Shown here: positions 7,973 through 15,613 of the stretch, piece after piece | How positions within the stretch are numbered: position 1 is the stretch's first letter | Layout of the letters: each line of letters begins with the position of its first letter | Assembly: GCA_004558525.1 (NCBI GenBank) | Contig: SFCQ01000002.1 | Coordinates: 1 to 64,000, forward strand | DNA length: 64,000 nucleotides | Reading direction: 5' to 3' | From: Clostridiales bacterium | GTDB taxonomy: Bacteria > Bacillota > Clostridia > Christensenellales > CAG-138 | Position numbers and translations under genes: made by a program | The notes under the pieces: generated by a model | Seen by the model: only the letters and a program-made list of their open reading frames with translations | Databases searched by the model: none | Told to the model about the DNA's origin: nothing

Positions 7973-8338
7973 ATGGAGAATAAAACTCCCGCCGTAACCG
8001 AACATAAAGACAGCATCATCTGCCCAAACTGCGGCACAGGCCTGCAGTATGAAGCGCATAAGAGTGAGCATCACGTGCGTATGCTCGATTTAAGAAACAT
8101 AATGGCGATACTTGCGGCGGTGTTTTTCGGCGTATCGCTTTTGATAGACGAAAAGGAGTTTTTGATAAAGGCAATAGCATACGGCATAGGCGCGCTTGCA
8201 TATCTTGGCGAGCTTATGGCCGTTACGCATGTTTTCAAAAAGCGCTGTAACATGCGCGAGCTGCTCATGCCGCTGCTTTTCGGCCTGATGTATATAATGC
8301 TCGGCTTAAGCTATGCAATAGAGCATTTTCATATTTGA
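7973..8338 (+). CDS. Small membrane protein with single CxxC zinc knuckle
   Basis: About 121 residues. The N-terminus has one C-P-N-C-G-T-G motif (half of a zinc ribbon) and the rest has three hydrophobic segments (about 44-60, 68-85 and 98-116). I do not recognise a named family. Two adjacent ATGs (7970, 7973) are possible; the second gives better spacing from GGAG at 7963-7966. It is transcribed divergently from the CPBP protease. Two such proteins might pair their CxxC motifs around one zinc; that is speculative. Confidence 0.75.
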   Translation: MENKTPAVTEHKDSIICPNCGTGLQYEAHKSEHHVRMLDLRNIMAILAAVFFGVSLLIDEKEFLIKAIAYGIGALAYLGELMAVTHVFKKRCNMRELLMPLLFGLMYIMLGLSYAIEHFHI

Positions 8339-8479
8339 TATGGGCAATTTTCAAACCGCATAAAACCCCGCTATGGATATAAGCTGCGATAGGCTATGGA
8401 AAAGCTTGTCGTTTTCTGGTATATTATTAGAGAATAGGGCGCATGGCATTGCGCCTGCCCACGGAAGGGGGAAAGATAA

Positions 8480-9262
8480 GTGGCAAACAATATCACGCCT
8501 GAAATGGTCGCGCTTTTGAACAGCGGCAACAAAGCTGAGCTTCGCGCTTTTTTGAAGCTGTATACGCGCCCTGTCTACGAAAGGGCTTTGGCTATAACCA
8601 AAAACGAGGCTGACGCCATAAGGGTAACAAGAAGGGTAACGAGCGAAATATCAGTGCTTGCTTTAAGGGGAAAGCTCGAAGAGGATATAGACGCGCAGCT
8701 TATGGCGCTTACCGATTCCTGCTGCAGCGAGGATATATTCTTTGCAAGGCTTGTTGAAGATACGCTAAGGGACTTTCCTGATGATGCAAACGAAACGCCT
8801 ACGCTTTTTGGCAAAGCCGGCAAGCCAAAGTGGCCTGCAAAGGAGCAGAAGGAGCTGAACACGGCGCCTAAAGCAGAAAGAAGCGAAGGCTTGGCCGAGC
8901 CAAAGCAAAAACGGGAAGCTGCTGCCGATGCGCGCATCGATGCCGATGACAAAGCTTATAATAAGCAAAGCTTTGTGTATGACGGCAAGCAAGACGGCGC
9001 TTCAATAAAAAGCACGCCAAGGCTTTTTGAGGAGGATCTCTCAGAAAACTGGGAGTACGAAGACGGTTACGATATGGACCCTGAAGACGAGGCTGACAGA
9101 AAGCCGAGCGTGTTTATAGTGCTTTTGATATTCATAATGGCGCTTATAACGCTTGCGCTGGTTTGGGTGCTTGTAGTAAAGCTTATGTATATGGGCATAA
9201 TTCCCAAGGCGGATTTCGGCTTTGCGGAATGGTTCAATGCGAATTTGTTTAGATTATACTAA
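8480..9262 (+). CDS. Single-pass membrane protein with sigma-region-2-like N-terminus
   Basis: A 260-residue protein that starts with GTG after a GGGGG site. Residues about 5-70 (L-L-N-S-G-N-K...T-K-N-E-A-D-A-I-R-V) resemble region 2 of ECF sigma factors, but no region 4 follows. A long polar, acidic linker leads to one transmembrane helix at about 212-236 and a short tail. It heads a plus-strand cluster with NfeD and flotillin. Function unknown; it may be a membrane-tethered regulator or a degenerate sigma-like domain used for protein binding. Confidence 0.75.
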   Translation: MANNITPEMVALLNSGNKAELRAFLKLYTRPVYERALAITKNEADAIRVTRRVTSEISVLALRGKLEEDIDAQLMALTDSCCSEDIFFARLVEDTLRDFPDDANETPTLFGKAGKPKWPAKEQKELNTAPKAERSEGLAEPKQKREAAADARIDADDKAYNKQSFVYDGKQDGASIKSTPRLFEEDLSENWEYEDGYDMDPEDEADRKPSVFIVLLIFIMALITLALVWVLVVKLMYMGIIPKADFGFAEWFNANLFRLY

Positions 9263-9318
9263 AAGACATATTAGCTATATTGGGCTAAAGCGAAAAATCT
9301 TGGAACGGAGGTATGAAT

Positions 9319-9834
9319 GTGGACGCGGTACTTGCATACATAGGCGGCTGGAGCGTGGCGGGCATAATATGCCTTGTCGTCGGGCTTGCGCTGATGATAG
9401 CGGAAATGTTTACCCCTGGAATGGGGCTTATGGGCGCGCTTGGCATATGCTCAATTATAGCCGCGATAATCCTTAGGGCAGATACGCTGGAAAACGGGCT
9501 GATAACGCTTGCGATAATACTCGTTTTGCTGTTTGCGGCGGGAATTATAGTGTATCGCTCCTTCCAGAAGGGGCGCATAGCCAATTCCGCAATAATACTT
9601 AAGGAAAGCATCGATTCCGGCTCAACATCGCTGAGCAATAGCGATATGCAGGCTATGATTGGCCGCATAGGCATTGCGACTACGGCGCTAAGGCCAAGCG
9701 GCATTGCCGATTTCGATGGCATAAGGCTTGATGTTTTAAGCGATGGCGAGTTCATTAAAAAGGGAGACAGGGTCAAGGTGCAAAGGGTGGAAGGACTTAA
9801 GATATTAGTCAAGCCCTATACGGAGGAAAACTGA
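9319..9834 (+). CDS. nfeD: NfeD family membrane protein
   Basis: About 171 residues. Hydrophobic helices (about 8-90) precede a C-terminal OB-fold domain (about 110-168) containing G-R-I-G-I-A-T-T-A-L-R-P-S-G and G-D-R-V-K-V-Q-R-V-E-G. NfeD proteins are encoded with flotillin/stomatin genes and act in membrane microdomains. The start is uncertain: GGAGG (9307-9311) is only one base from ATG 9313 but 7 bases from GTG 9319, so GTG is preferred. It overlaps the next gene by one base (TGATG). Confidence 0.9.
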   Translation: MDAVLAYIGGWSVAGIICLVVGLALMIAEMFTPGMGLMGALGICSIIAAIILRADTLENGLITLAIILVLLFAAGIIVYRSFQKGRIANSAIILKESIDSGSTSLSNSDMQAMIGRIGIATTALRPSGIADFDGIRLDVLSDGEFIKKGDRVKVQRVEGLKILVKPYTEEN

Positions 9835-10076
9835 TGAAGGTATGCAAAGCATGCGGCACGCTGTATAACGAAAAAGAGGGGCCGTGCCCAAAGTGCTATT
9901 CTGACGACCTTATGAGGAGCGGTGAAGCCGCCCAAAATGAGATACGCACGGATATGAGCGCCGAGGAAGCTGAAAAAGCAAAAAAGAAGGCGTGGATAGA
10001 GATACTTATTGGCGTTCCCGCGCTTATAGGGTTGATATATCTTATGTTCTACATACTTCAGCTCATAGGCCGGTAA
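9834..10076 (+). CDS. Zinc-ribbon single-pass membrane protein
   Basis: An 80-residue protein. A complete four-Cys zinc ribbon (C-K-A-C-G near residue 4 and C-P-K-C at about 18) is followed by a charged linker and one transmembrane helix (about 56-77). It lies between nfeD and floA and overlaps nfeD by one base, so it is translated from the same message. Probably an accessory protein of the FloA/NfeD microdomain; no direct functional evidence. Confidence 0.85.
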   Translation: MKVCKACGTLYNEKEGPCPKCYSDDLMRSGEAAQNEIRTDMSAEEAEKAKKKAWIEILIGVPALIGLIYLMFYILQLIGR

Positions 10077-10145
10077 TTGCAATAAAACATATAAACGAGG
10101 GCAGAATAGAACAAGACTTAAAATAAAAAATAGGAGGGCTTTAGA

Positions 10146-11129
10146 ATGCCGGAATATGTTATTACAATAATTATCATTATAGCGGCGATAATATTTTTTG
10201 CCGTTTTCTTCAGCTTTGTGCCGATCGGGCTTTTGATAAGCGCAAGGGCAAGCGGAGTAAAAGTGGGCGCGGGCCAGCTTGCGGCCATGCGCATAAGGAA
10301 GGTAGCGCCAAACCGCATAATCAACCCTATGATAAAGGCCACAAAAGCGGGAATGACCATATCGCTCAACAAGCTTGAGGCGCATTTTCTTGCGGGCGGC
10401 AATGTGGATAGAGTGGTCAATGCGCTGATAGCGGCGCAAAGGGCCGGAATACCGCTCGATTTTGAGCGCGCATGCGCAATAGACCTTGCCGGCAGGGACG
10501 TGCTTAACGCGGTGCAGATGAGCGTTAACCCAAAGGTGATAGAGACGCCTGTTATCGCCGCGATAGCTAAGGACGGCATAGAGCTTCGCGCAAAGGCGAG
10601 GGTCACGGTCAGGGCCAACATAGACCGCCTTGTAGGCGGCGCGGGAGAGGAGACCATAATCGCCCGTATAGGCGAAGGCATAGTTACCACCGTAGGCTCC
10701 TCGGGAAGCCATAAGGACGTGCTTGAAAACCCGGACCTTATATCGCAGACCGTTTTGAACAAGGGCCTCGACGCAGGCACAGCGTTTGAGATACTTTCAA
10801 TAGACATAGCTGACGTTGACGTTGGCCGCAACGTGGGCGCGCAGCTTCAGATAGACCAGGCGGAGGCCGATAAGCGCATAGCCCAGGCAAAGGCTGAGGA
10901 GCGCCGTGCAATGGCCGTTGCCCAGGAGCAGGAGAACAAGGCCGAGGTACAGGGCATGAGGGCCAAGGTGATAGAGGCGGAAGCCGAGGTGCCGCGCGCA
11001 ATAGCCAGCGCCTTCCGCGAGGGCAAGCTTGGCGTTATGGATTACTATAACATGCAGAACATTATAAGCGACACCAAGATGCGTGAATCCATAGCCGGCG
11101 GCGCGGCAACGCCAGCCAAGCGTGAATAA
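10146..11129 (+). CDS. floA: Flotillin-like protein FloA
   Basis: A 327-residue protein, the normal FloA size. An N-terminal membrane hairpin (about 5-30) is followed by a PHB/SPFH-like domain (V-G-A-G-Q-L, N-P-M-I-K-A-T-K-A-G) and an Ala/Glu-rich coiled coil (about 235-300). FloA organises functional membrane microdomains and affects membrane fluidity and signalling. The order nfeD - small zinc-ribbon gene - floA resembles the yqeZ-yqfA cluster of Bacillus. AGGAGGG precedes ATG 10146. Confidence 0.95.
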   Translation: MPEYVITIIIIIAAIIFFAVFFSFVPIGLLISARASGVKVGAGQLAAMRIRKVAPNRIINPMIKATKAGMTISLNKLEAHFLAGGNVDRVVNALIAAQRAGIPLDFERACAIDLAGRDVLNAVQMSVNPKVIETPVIAAIAKDGIELRAKARVTVRANIDRLVGGAGEETIIARIGEGIVTTVGSSGSHKDVLENPDLISQTVLNKGLDAGTAFEILSIDIADVDVGRNVGAQLQIDQAEADKRIAQAKAEERRAMAVAQEQENKAEVQGMRAKVIEAEAEVPRAIASAFREGKLGVMDYYNMQNIISDTKMRESIAGGAATPAKRE

Positions 11130-11183
11130 GCCTATAGTCTATAAATATAGGCAAAAAATGCAGATGAAAGGAGGCGATGACAT

Positions 11184-11819
11184 ATGCCACTATTGTTTTT
11201 AGCTATTGTATTCTGGATAGTGTTTGCCGTATATAATGGCAAAAAGAAGCAGGAAGATGCGGCGGAACGCGAAAAAAAGCAGCGCGAGACCGCGATGCAC
11301 TCAGACGAGCGAGCAGAAAAAGAACACTCGGGTCAATTTAGGCGGCCATACACGAATATCGGGCCTGCCGTTGCGCCAAGCGTCAAACAGGCAAGCGCTC
11401 AGAATCAGGATATGCCGGGCCCGTGGGCCTGCACATGCGGCTTCTATAATACGCAGGGCAACTTTTGCCGCCAATGCGGCAGATCAAGAGCGGCAGGCAT
11501 GTCCGGAAGCCTTGAGTATATATCCACGGAGGGTATGAGCCTTGATAAATCGCCGCGCAAAAGGGGAGGGGCAGTCAGGCCTTCTTTGAAGCATGTTGTG
11601 GAGCCTGTTACCGAATCGCGTCACAGCCATACTGAATCGAGCATGTACGGCTCGGCTATGGACTGCGAGGAGGAATACAACGAGCAGAAGGATGCATACG
11701 GCGATACCGCCAACAATACCGCGTACAGCGTAGATATGTCTGACAGGGACGCCGTGATACAGGGTGTGCTGTACAGCGAGATATTGGGCAAGCCAAAAGC
11801 GCTTAGAAGCGCGAGATAG
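11184..11819 (+). CDS. Membrane-anchored protein with RanBP2-like zinc finger
   Basis: 211 residues. An N-terminal transmembrane helix (1-14) is followed by a Lys/Glu-rich charged stretch and, at about 80-102, a zinc finger of the form W-A-C-T-C-G-F-Y-N ... F-C-R-Q-C-G, similar to RanBP2-type fingers. The remainder is low-complexity and polar. AAAGGAGGC lies upstream. It follows floA in the same direction and is probably part of that cluster. Function unknown. Confidence 0.75.
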   Translation: MPLLFLAIVFWIVFAVYNGKKKQEDAAEREKKQRETAMHSDERAEKEHSGQFRRPYTNIGPAVAPSVKQASAQNQDMPGPWACTCGFYNTQGNFCRQCGRSRAAGMSGSLEYISTEGMSLDKSPRKRGGAVRPSLKHVVEPVTESRHSHTESSMYGSAMDCEEEYNEQKDAYGDTANNTAYSVDMSDRDAVIQGVLYSEILGKPKALRSAR

Positions 11820-11832
11820 AAAGGATAAAAGC

Positions 11833-11871
11833 AAAACGAAAAGCGCCGTCTTTATAATTAAAGATGGCGCT
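11833..11871 (-). terminator. Long-stem terminator between convergent genes
   Basis: A 13-bp stem AGCGCCGTCTTTA/TAAAGATGGCGCT (one G-T pair) with loop TAAT (11842-11871), followed on the minus strand by TTTTCGTTTT. The plus strand lacks a T-tract, so this mainly stops minus-strand transcription. Confidence 0.7.
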
Positions 11872-11907
11872 CCACCAATCGGCAAACGACAATGCTGATG
11901 GGCTGAA

Positions 11908-12152
11908 TAAACGGGGAGGACACCGCTTACAGCCTGTCGATAAACCCCGGGGTTGTTAAGGGGCGGCTACCCCTTAAGCTTTATTCCGGCTCTGACGGCA
12001 TACACGTCAGAACGGATGAAAACCTTTAGGTTTTCATACCTTGCGGGTTTTGCTGCCCGGGAGCTAATGCGAGAGGCAAAACCCGTGAAAACTTGAAAAA
12101 GCGGCGTTCAGCCGCTTTTTCAACACTCTCTAAACGGGGGAGGCCCCGCTTA
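11908..12152 (+). repeat. Multi-hairpin terminator-associated element, copy B, with flanking duplications
   Basis: Element 11930-12130, forward orientation, with ends TGTCGATAAA and TTTTTCAACA. Internal hairpins in order: TTAAGGGG, CTGACG/CGTCAG, AAAACC/GGTTTT, GGGTTTTGC/GCAAAACCC and a GCGGC/GCCGC stem. Flanking near-direct repeats 11908-11929 and 12131-12152 (22-23 bp, three differences or so) each carry a GGGG/CCCC hairpin that, on the minus strand, looks like the terminator of the ACT-domain gene. The CGGC stem carries compensatory changes relative to copies C and E. It occupies most of the 340-bp gap; no gene is seen there. Confidence 0.9.
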
Positions 12153-12161
12153 TTCTGTCAG

Positions 12162-12599
12162 CTAATCTATATCTATAAGTCCGGCCCTTTCAACGCCCTC
12201 TATCTGACCCAATGCAGAAAGCAGATCATCTACCCCGTTCGTTATCCCCGTTATATCAAGGCTCATAACAACGCTTGCCCTTTCGGCTATGGGCGGGTTC
12301 TGCATTATGGTAAGCACGCTTGCCCCGCAGTCGCTAAGGCAGTTAAGCACCCTGCTGAGTACGCCCCTTTCGTGGCTGAGTATCATGCTCATAACGGCTT
12401 TCTTACATGCGGTGTTTTCGTTTGGGGTGAATATATAGTCCTTATACTTATAAAATGTGCTTCGCGATATTCCGGCAAGCCTTGCCGCCTCGCTTACCTC
12501 CTTTACGGCTCCCGTGCGCAGCAGCTCCTGCGCCGCAAGCACACGCGTAAAACATTCCGGCAATACCGACCTGTGTACTATAAGGTATTCGTTATTCAA
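12162..12599 (-). CDS. ACT-domain regulatory protein, PheB/UPF0735 family
   Basis: A 145-residue protein starting with TTG at 12599 (AAGGGGG 7 bases upstream). The N-terminal third has a helix-turn-helix (A-R-L-A-G-I-S-R-S-T-F-Y-K-Y), and residues about 68-143 form an ACT domain. UPF0735/PheB proteins are thought to be small ligand-sensing regulators; despite the PheB name, chorismate mutase activity is not established. The ligand is likely an amino acid, but nothing in the sequence names it. Confidence 0.85.
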   Translation of the reverse strand: MNNEYLIVHRSVLPECFTRVLAAQELLRTGAVKEVSEAARLAGISRSTFYKYKDYIFTPNENTACKKAVMSMILSHERGVLSRVLNCLSDCGASVLTIMQNPPIAERASVVMSLDITGITNGVDDLLSALGQIEGVERAGLIDID

Positions 12600-12638
12600 G
12601 CCGCAGCCCCCTTTTGTTTTCTTCTATGCCCTTGCGCG

Positions 12639-13016
12639 TCAGCGGCAGCACTCATCGTCCATGTCCACACCGCCAATGTACTCGCGCGTCCCTATGCGCC
12701 TTTCCTCCCTTTCATGCTCCACCATATCTGAAAGCATCTCCTTGAACTCCCTTGGCTTTTTTATGCGCCGTATGTCTATTTCCGGCGTGGAATGATCCGC
12801 CGTGCAAAGATGCACCGTGCCAAGGCCAAACAACCTCTGAGCGAACGGGCGCTGCAGCGTTATATCAAGTATCCTGTAAAGCCTTATCTCCTCCTCCCTG
12901 CGGCTGAGAAAGCCTGTTTCTATAATAAGCTTGTCCTCTGTAAGATAATACCTTGTAAAGCTCCATGGAAGCCCAAACAGCGTGCGCTTCCTATCCTTCC
13001 AAACGGTCTTTGCCAT
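12639..13016 (-). CDS. Bacterial PH-domain (YdbT/bPH2-like) protein
   Basis: 125 residues. The start at ATG 13016 is fixed by GGAGG at 13024-13028. The body (Y-Y-L-T-E-D-K-L-I-I-E-T-G, E-I-R-L-Y-R-I-L-D-I, G-T-V-H-L) is the bPH2 fold found in YdbS/YdbT proteins, here without the usual transmembrane helices. The tail ends in D-D-E-C-C-R. Function unknown. It is divergent from pepV. Confidence 0.8.
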   Translation of the reverse strand: MAKTVWKDRKRTLFGLPWSFTRYYLTEDKLIIETGFLSRREEEIRLYRILDITLQRPFAQRLFGLGTVHLCTADHSTPEIDIRRIKKPREFKEMLSDMVEHEREERRIGTREYIGGVDMDDECCR

Positions 13017-13100
13017 GTTTTTGCCTCCTAACAGATCAAACATATGAATATATAAAGTATACCACATGTTTTTAATATGAAACAACAAAAACAAAGGGGA

Positions 13101-13129
13101 TTGTCAATGCGGCCGCCAAACTGTACAAT
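13101..13129 (+). promoter_or_regulatory. SigA-type promoter of pepV
   Basis: -35 TTGTCA (13101-13106), 17-base spacer, -10 TACAAT (13124-13129), 55 bases before the start codon. Confidence 0.7.
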
Positions 13130-13183
13130 AGCATTGAGCAAAGCTTGAATAAAGCAGATACAGCGTTATATAGGAGGAAAAAT

Positions 13184-14563
13184 ATGAGCGTAACCACCGA
13201 CAAATGGATAGACAGCCATTCTGACCAGCTTATTGAGGCCTTGAGGGAATGTGTGATGATAAAGTCCGTGCGTGACGACAGCACCGCCAAAGCCGGAGCG
13301 CCGTTTGGCGAGGGCGCGGCAAAATGCCTTGAAAGCACGCTGAGCCATGCCAGGAGCCTCGGCTTTGATGTAAAGAATCTTGACGGCTACTGCGGCTGCA
13401 TTGACTTTGGCGAAGGAGAGGAGCAGCTCGGCATACTTGCGCATCTTGACGTCGTGCCGGAGGGGGAGGGCTGGCAGTATCCCCCGTATGCGGGCGAGAT
13501 ACATTTCGGCAAGCTTTACGGCCGCGGAACTATGGACGATAAGGGTCCCGCTTTTGCCGCGCTGTACGGCCTTGCTGCGGTAAAGGCGAGCGGGCTTAAG
13601 ACCAGGCGCCGCGTGCGCATAATACTCGGCTGCGATGAGGAGTGCGGCATGGAGTGCCTGAATCATTATGCCAAGGTTGAAAAACAGCCCGACCTCAGCT
13701 TTTCACCGGACGCGGAGTATCCTTTGGTAAATTCCGAAAAGCTTATTTACAACAGCAGCTATAAAAGGGAATATGCTTCCGCTGTTAAGGTGAAAGCCGG
13801 CACCGTGTCAAACGCCGTACCGGGCAGCGCGTATGTGTTCGTGCCCGTAAGCAGGGACGATGTTGAAAAGGCTATAAGCAGCATTGGCGATTCACCCTTT
13901 AAGTATGAGGTGAGCGAGGAAACCGGCGGCTGCTCAATAAAGGTGACGGGCGTTGCGGCGCATGCATCTACCCCCGAATATGGCAAGAACGCATTTCTTG
14001 CGGCCGTTGAGCTTATGGATAAGCTGCCGCTCGCGGCTGAGGATAAGCTGAGCGTACATGGGCTGAGCGAGATACTCAGCTTCGATTGCCACGGCGAAAG
14101 CTTCGGCATAGATTCAAGGGACGAGTCCGGAAGGCTCACCACTAACGTTGGCGTTGTTGAATGGGACGAGACCGGTATAAAAAGGCTTACTATGGACATC
14201 CGCGCTCCGATCTCGGCCGATGGCGAGCTTATAACCGCAAAGCTTGCCGAAGGTTTTAAGAAGGCCGGACTTGAAGAGATAGAGCATGGCTGGAGCGAGG
14301 GCTACTACGTTTCCCCTGAAAGCGAGCTTGTAAGCAAGCTGATAGGCGTATATAACAAGCGCTTTAACAAAGACGCAAAGCCTATGGCGATAGGCGGCGG
14401 CACATACGCAAGGCACTTGAAAAATGCCGTTGCGTTTGGCATGGAGCGCCCGGGCGAGCCTGTAAGCATACATATGGCAAACGAGTGCATACGGCTTGAC
14501 CACCTTATAGAAGATGCAAAGGTGATGGCGGATGCTATAATCGCGCTTGCGTGCGAGGAATAA
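13184..14563 (+). CDS. pepV: Dipeptidase PepV (M20 family)
   Basis: 459 residues from ATG 13184, which has AGGAGG 6-7 bases upstream. M20 metallopeptidase motifs: L-A-H-L-D-V-V-P (first zinc His and bridging region), G-R-G-T-M-D-D-K-G-P (bridging Asp) and C-D-E-E-C-G-M (catalytic and metal Glu). A lid domain lies in the middle and the last zinc His near the end (E-C-I-R-L-D-H). PepV removes the N-terminal residue of dipeptides in the cytoplasm, a fitting partner for the oligopeptide importer at 45830-52860. Confidence 0.93.
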   Translation: MSVTTDKWIDSHSDQLIEALRECVMIKSVRDDSTAKAGAPFGEGAAKCLESTLSHARSLGFDVKNLDGYCGCIDFGEGEEQLGILAHLDVVPEGEGWQYPPYAGEIHFGKLYGRGTMDDKGPAFAALYGLAAVKASGLKTRRRVRIILGCDEECGMECLNHYAKVEKQPDLSFSPDAEYPLVNSEKLIYNSSYKREYASAVKVKAGTVSNAVPGSAYVFVPVSRDDVEKAISSIGDSPFKYEVSEETGGCSIKVTGVAAHASTPEYGKNAFLAAVELMDKLPLAAEDKLSVHGLSEILSFDCHGESFGIDSRDESGRLTTNVGVVEWDETGIKRLTMDIRAPISADGELITAKLAEGFKKAGLEEIEHGWSEGYYVSPESELVSKLIGVYNKRFNKDAKPMAIGGGTYARHLKNAVAFGMERPGEPVSIHMANECIRLDHLIEDAKVMADAIIALACEE

Positions 14564-14576
14564 GCTGTGAAATTAT

Positions 14577-14601
14577 AAAAAGCGGCCGCCGGCCGCTTTT
14601 T
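14577..14601 (+). terminator. Bidirectional terminator between pepV and the solute-binding protein gene
   Basis: A perfect palindrome: A5, stem GCGGCCG/CGGCCGC, T5. It works on both strands for the two converging genes. Confidence 0.9.
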
Positions 14602-14621
14602 GTATTAGCTCCTGAAGAATA

Positions 14622-15512
14622 TCAATATCCCATGTCTGCAAGCACCATGTCTGCAACGGTGGCTATTGCGCTGTTTGAGGATAAAGTTGCTACGGCATAT
14701 TCAAGGCTCCCTATTTCGGCCTTATGCTTTGCATATGTAAGGCCGTTGGCGTATTTGTTGAGCATAAGCTCGTTTATGGCAACGGCGTCAATACGGCCCG
14801 CGTCAAACGCGTCAAAAAGCTCGGTATATGCCGCATAGCCGGTTACATTCTTTGTGTCATAGCCATTATCCTTGTTTTCCTTATAATAGCTGAAAAGCTT
14901 GTCCCTTACAGCTCCGGATGGCACATAAAGGCTCGATGTGCTTGCGGATTGTATGCAGCCCACCTTCAGCTTAGAAAGATCGTCGCCCTCATGCCCGGGC
15001 TTTACAAGTATAAAGCACGGGTCGGTGTAATACGCCCTTGAGTACGCATAGCTTGAGTTTGCTCCCTTTGGCATAAGGCATATCGCAGCATCTATGCTGC
15101 CGTCGCTCAGCTTTGCGCCCACGGTCATGCTCGTTACCTCCACAACCTCAAGCGGGAGGGTATCGCCAGTATAGTCGGAAGAGTGCGAAAGTATGCGCTC
15201 CGCAAGCGCTTCGGCAATATCCCACTCAAGACCGTGAGAGCTTTCGGCAAGGCCGGGGACATCGTTGCGAAGGCCTACTCTTAGCACGCCGTGATCCCAT
15301 ACCGTGGCGATCTCCGCGCTGTTCATAAGCACAGGCTCAGGCCTCAAAAGAAGCGCAATTATTATGATCGCCGCTATAACGCCAGCTATTGTAAGCGCGC
15401 GCCTTAGCGTTTTGCCCTTTTCTCCCCTGAATCCCTTGAATACGATCAGCGGGCGGGTATGCTTTTTCCTTGTAAAGCGGTTTTTGCCGCCGAAAAACGA
15501 AAACATCCTCAT
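14622..15512 (-). CDS. Membrane-anchored family 3 solute-binding protein
   Basis: 296 residues. A basic cytoplasmic N-terminus (about 1-38), one transmembrane helix (about 39-57, I-A-A-I-I-I-I-A-L-L-L) and an extracellular domain of periplasmic-binding-protein class II (L-R-V-G-L-R-N-D-V-P-G, E-W-D-I-A-E-A-L-A, Y-Y-T-D-P-C-F). No lipobox is present; the anchor is a helix. No permease or ATPase is adjacent. It may act as an orphan binding protein or a sensor, probably for an amino-acid-like ligand. Confidence 0.8.
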   Translation of the reverse strand: MRMFSFFGGKNRFTRKKHTRPLIVFKGFRGEKGKTLRRALTIAGVIAAIIIIALLLRPEPVLMNSAEIATVWDHGVLRVGLRNDVPGLAESSHGLEWDIAEALAERILSHSSDYTGDTLPLEVVEVTSMTVGAKLSDGSIDAAICLMPKGANSSYAYSRAYYTDPCFILVKPGHEGDDLSKLKVGCIQSASTSSLYVPSGAVRDKLFSYYKENKDNGYDTKNVTGYAAYTELFDAFDAGRIDAVAINELMLNKYANGLTYAKHKAEIGSLEYAVATLSSNSAIATVADMVLADMGY

Positions 15513-15541
15513 ACATCAAATTATACAGCCCATCGTGCGCG

Positions 15542-15571
15542 TTGACAAGGCGGCTTAATGTGGGATATAAT
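15542..15571 (+). promoter_or_regulatory. SigA-type promoter of alaS
   Basis: -35 TTGACA (15542-15547), 18-base spacer, -10 TATAAT (15566-15571). The leader is too short (about 35 bases) to hold a T-box. Confidence 0.75.
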
Positions 15572-15613
15572 TCATTATTGATGCAAAATTGTAAACATTT
15601 AAGGAGAATAGAT

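Noticed and set aside
9816..10712. 298-codon frame antisense to floA and the zinc-ribbon gene
   Set aside because: floA is a clear family member with a good ribosome-binding site; the antisense product is Tyr/Arg/His-rich nonsense.
15572..15613. T-box riboswitch upstream of alaS
   Set aside because: The leader from the apparent promoter is only about 35 bases, with no T-box core or specifier loop.
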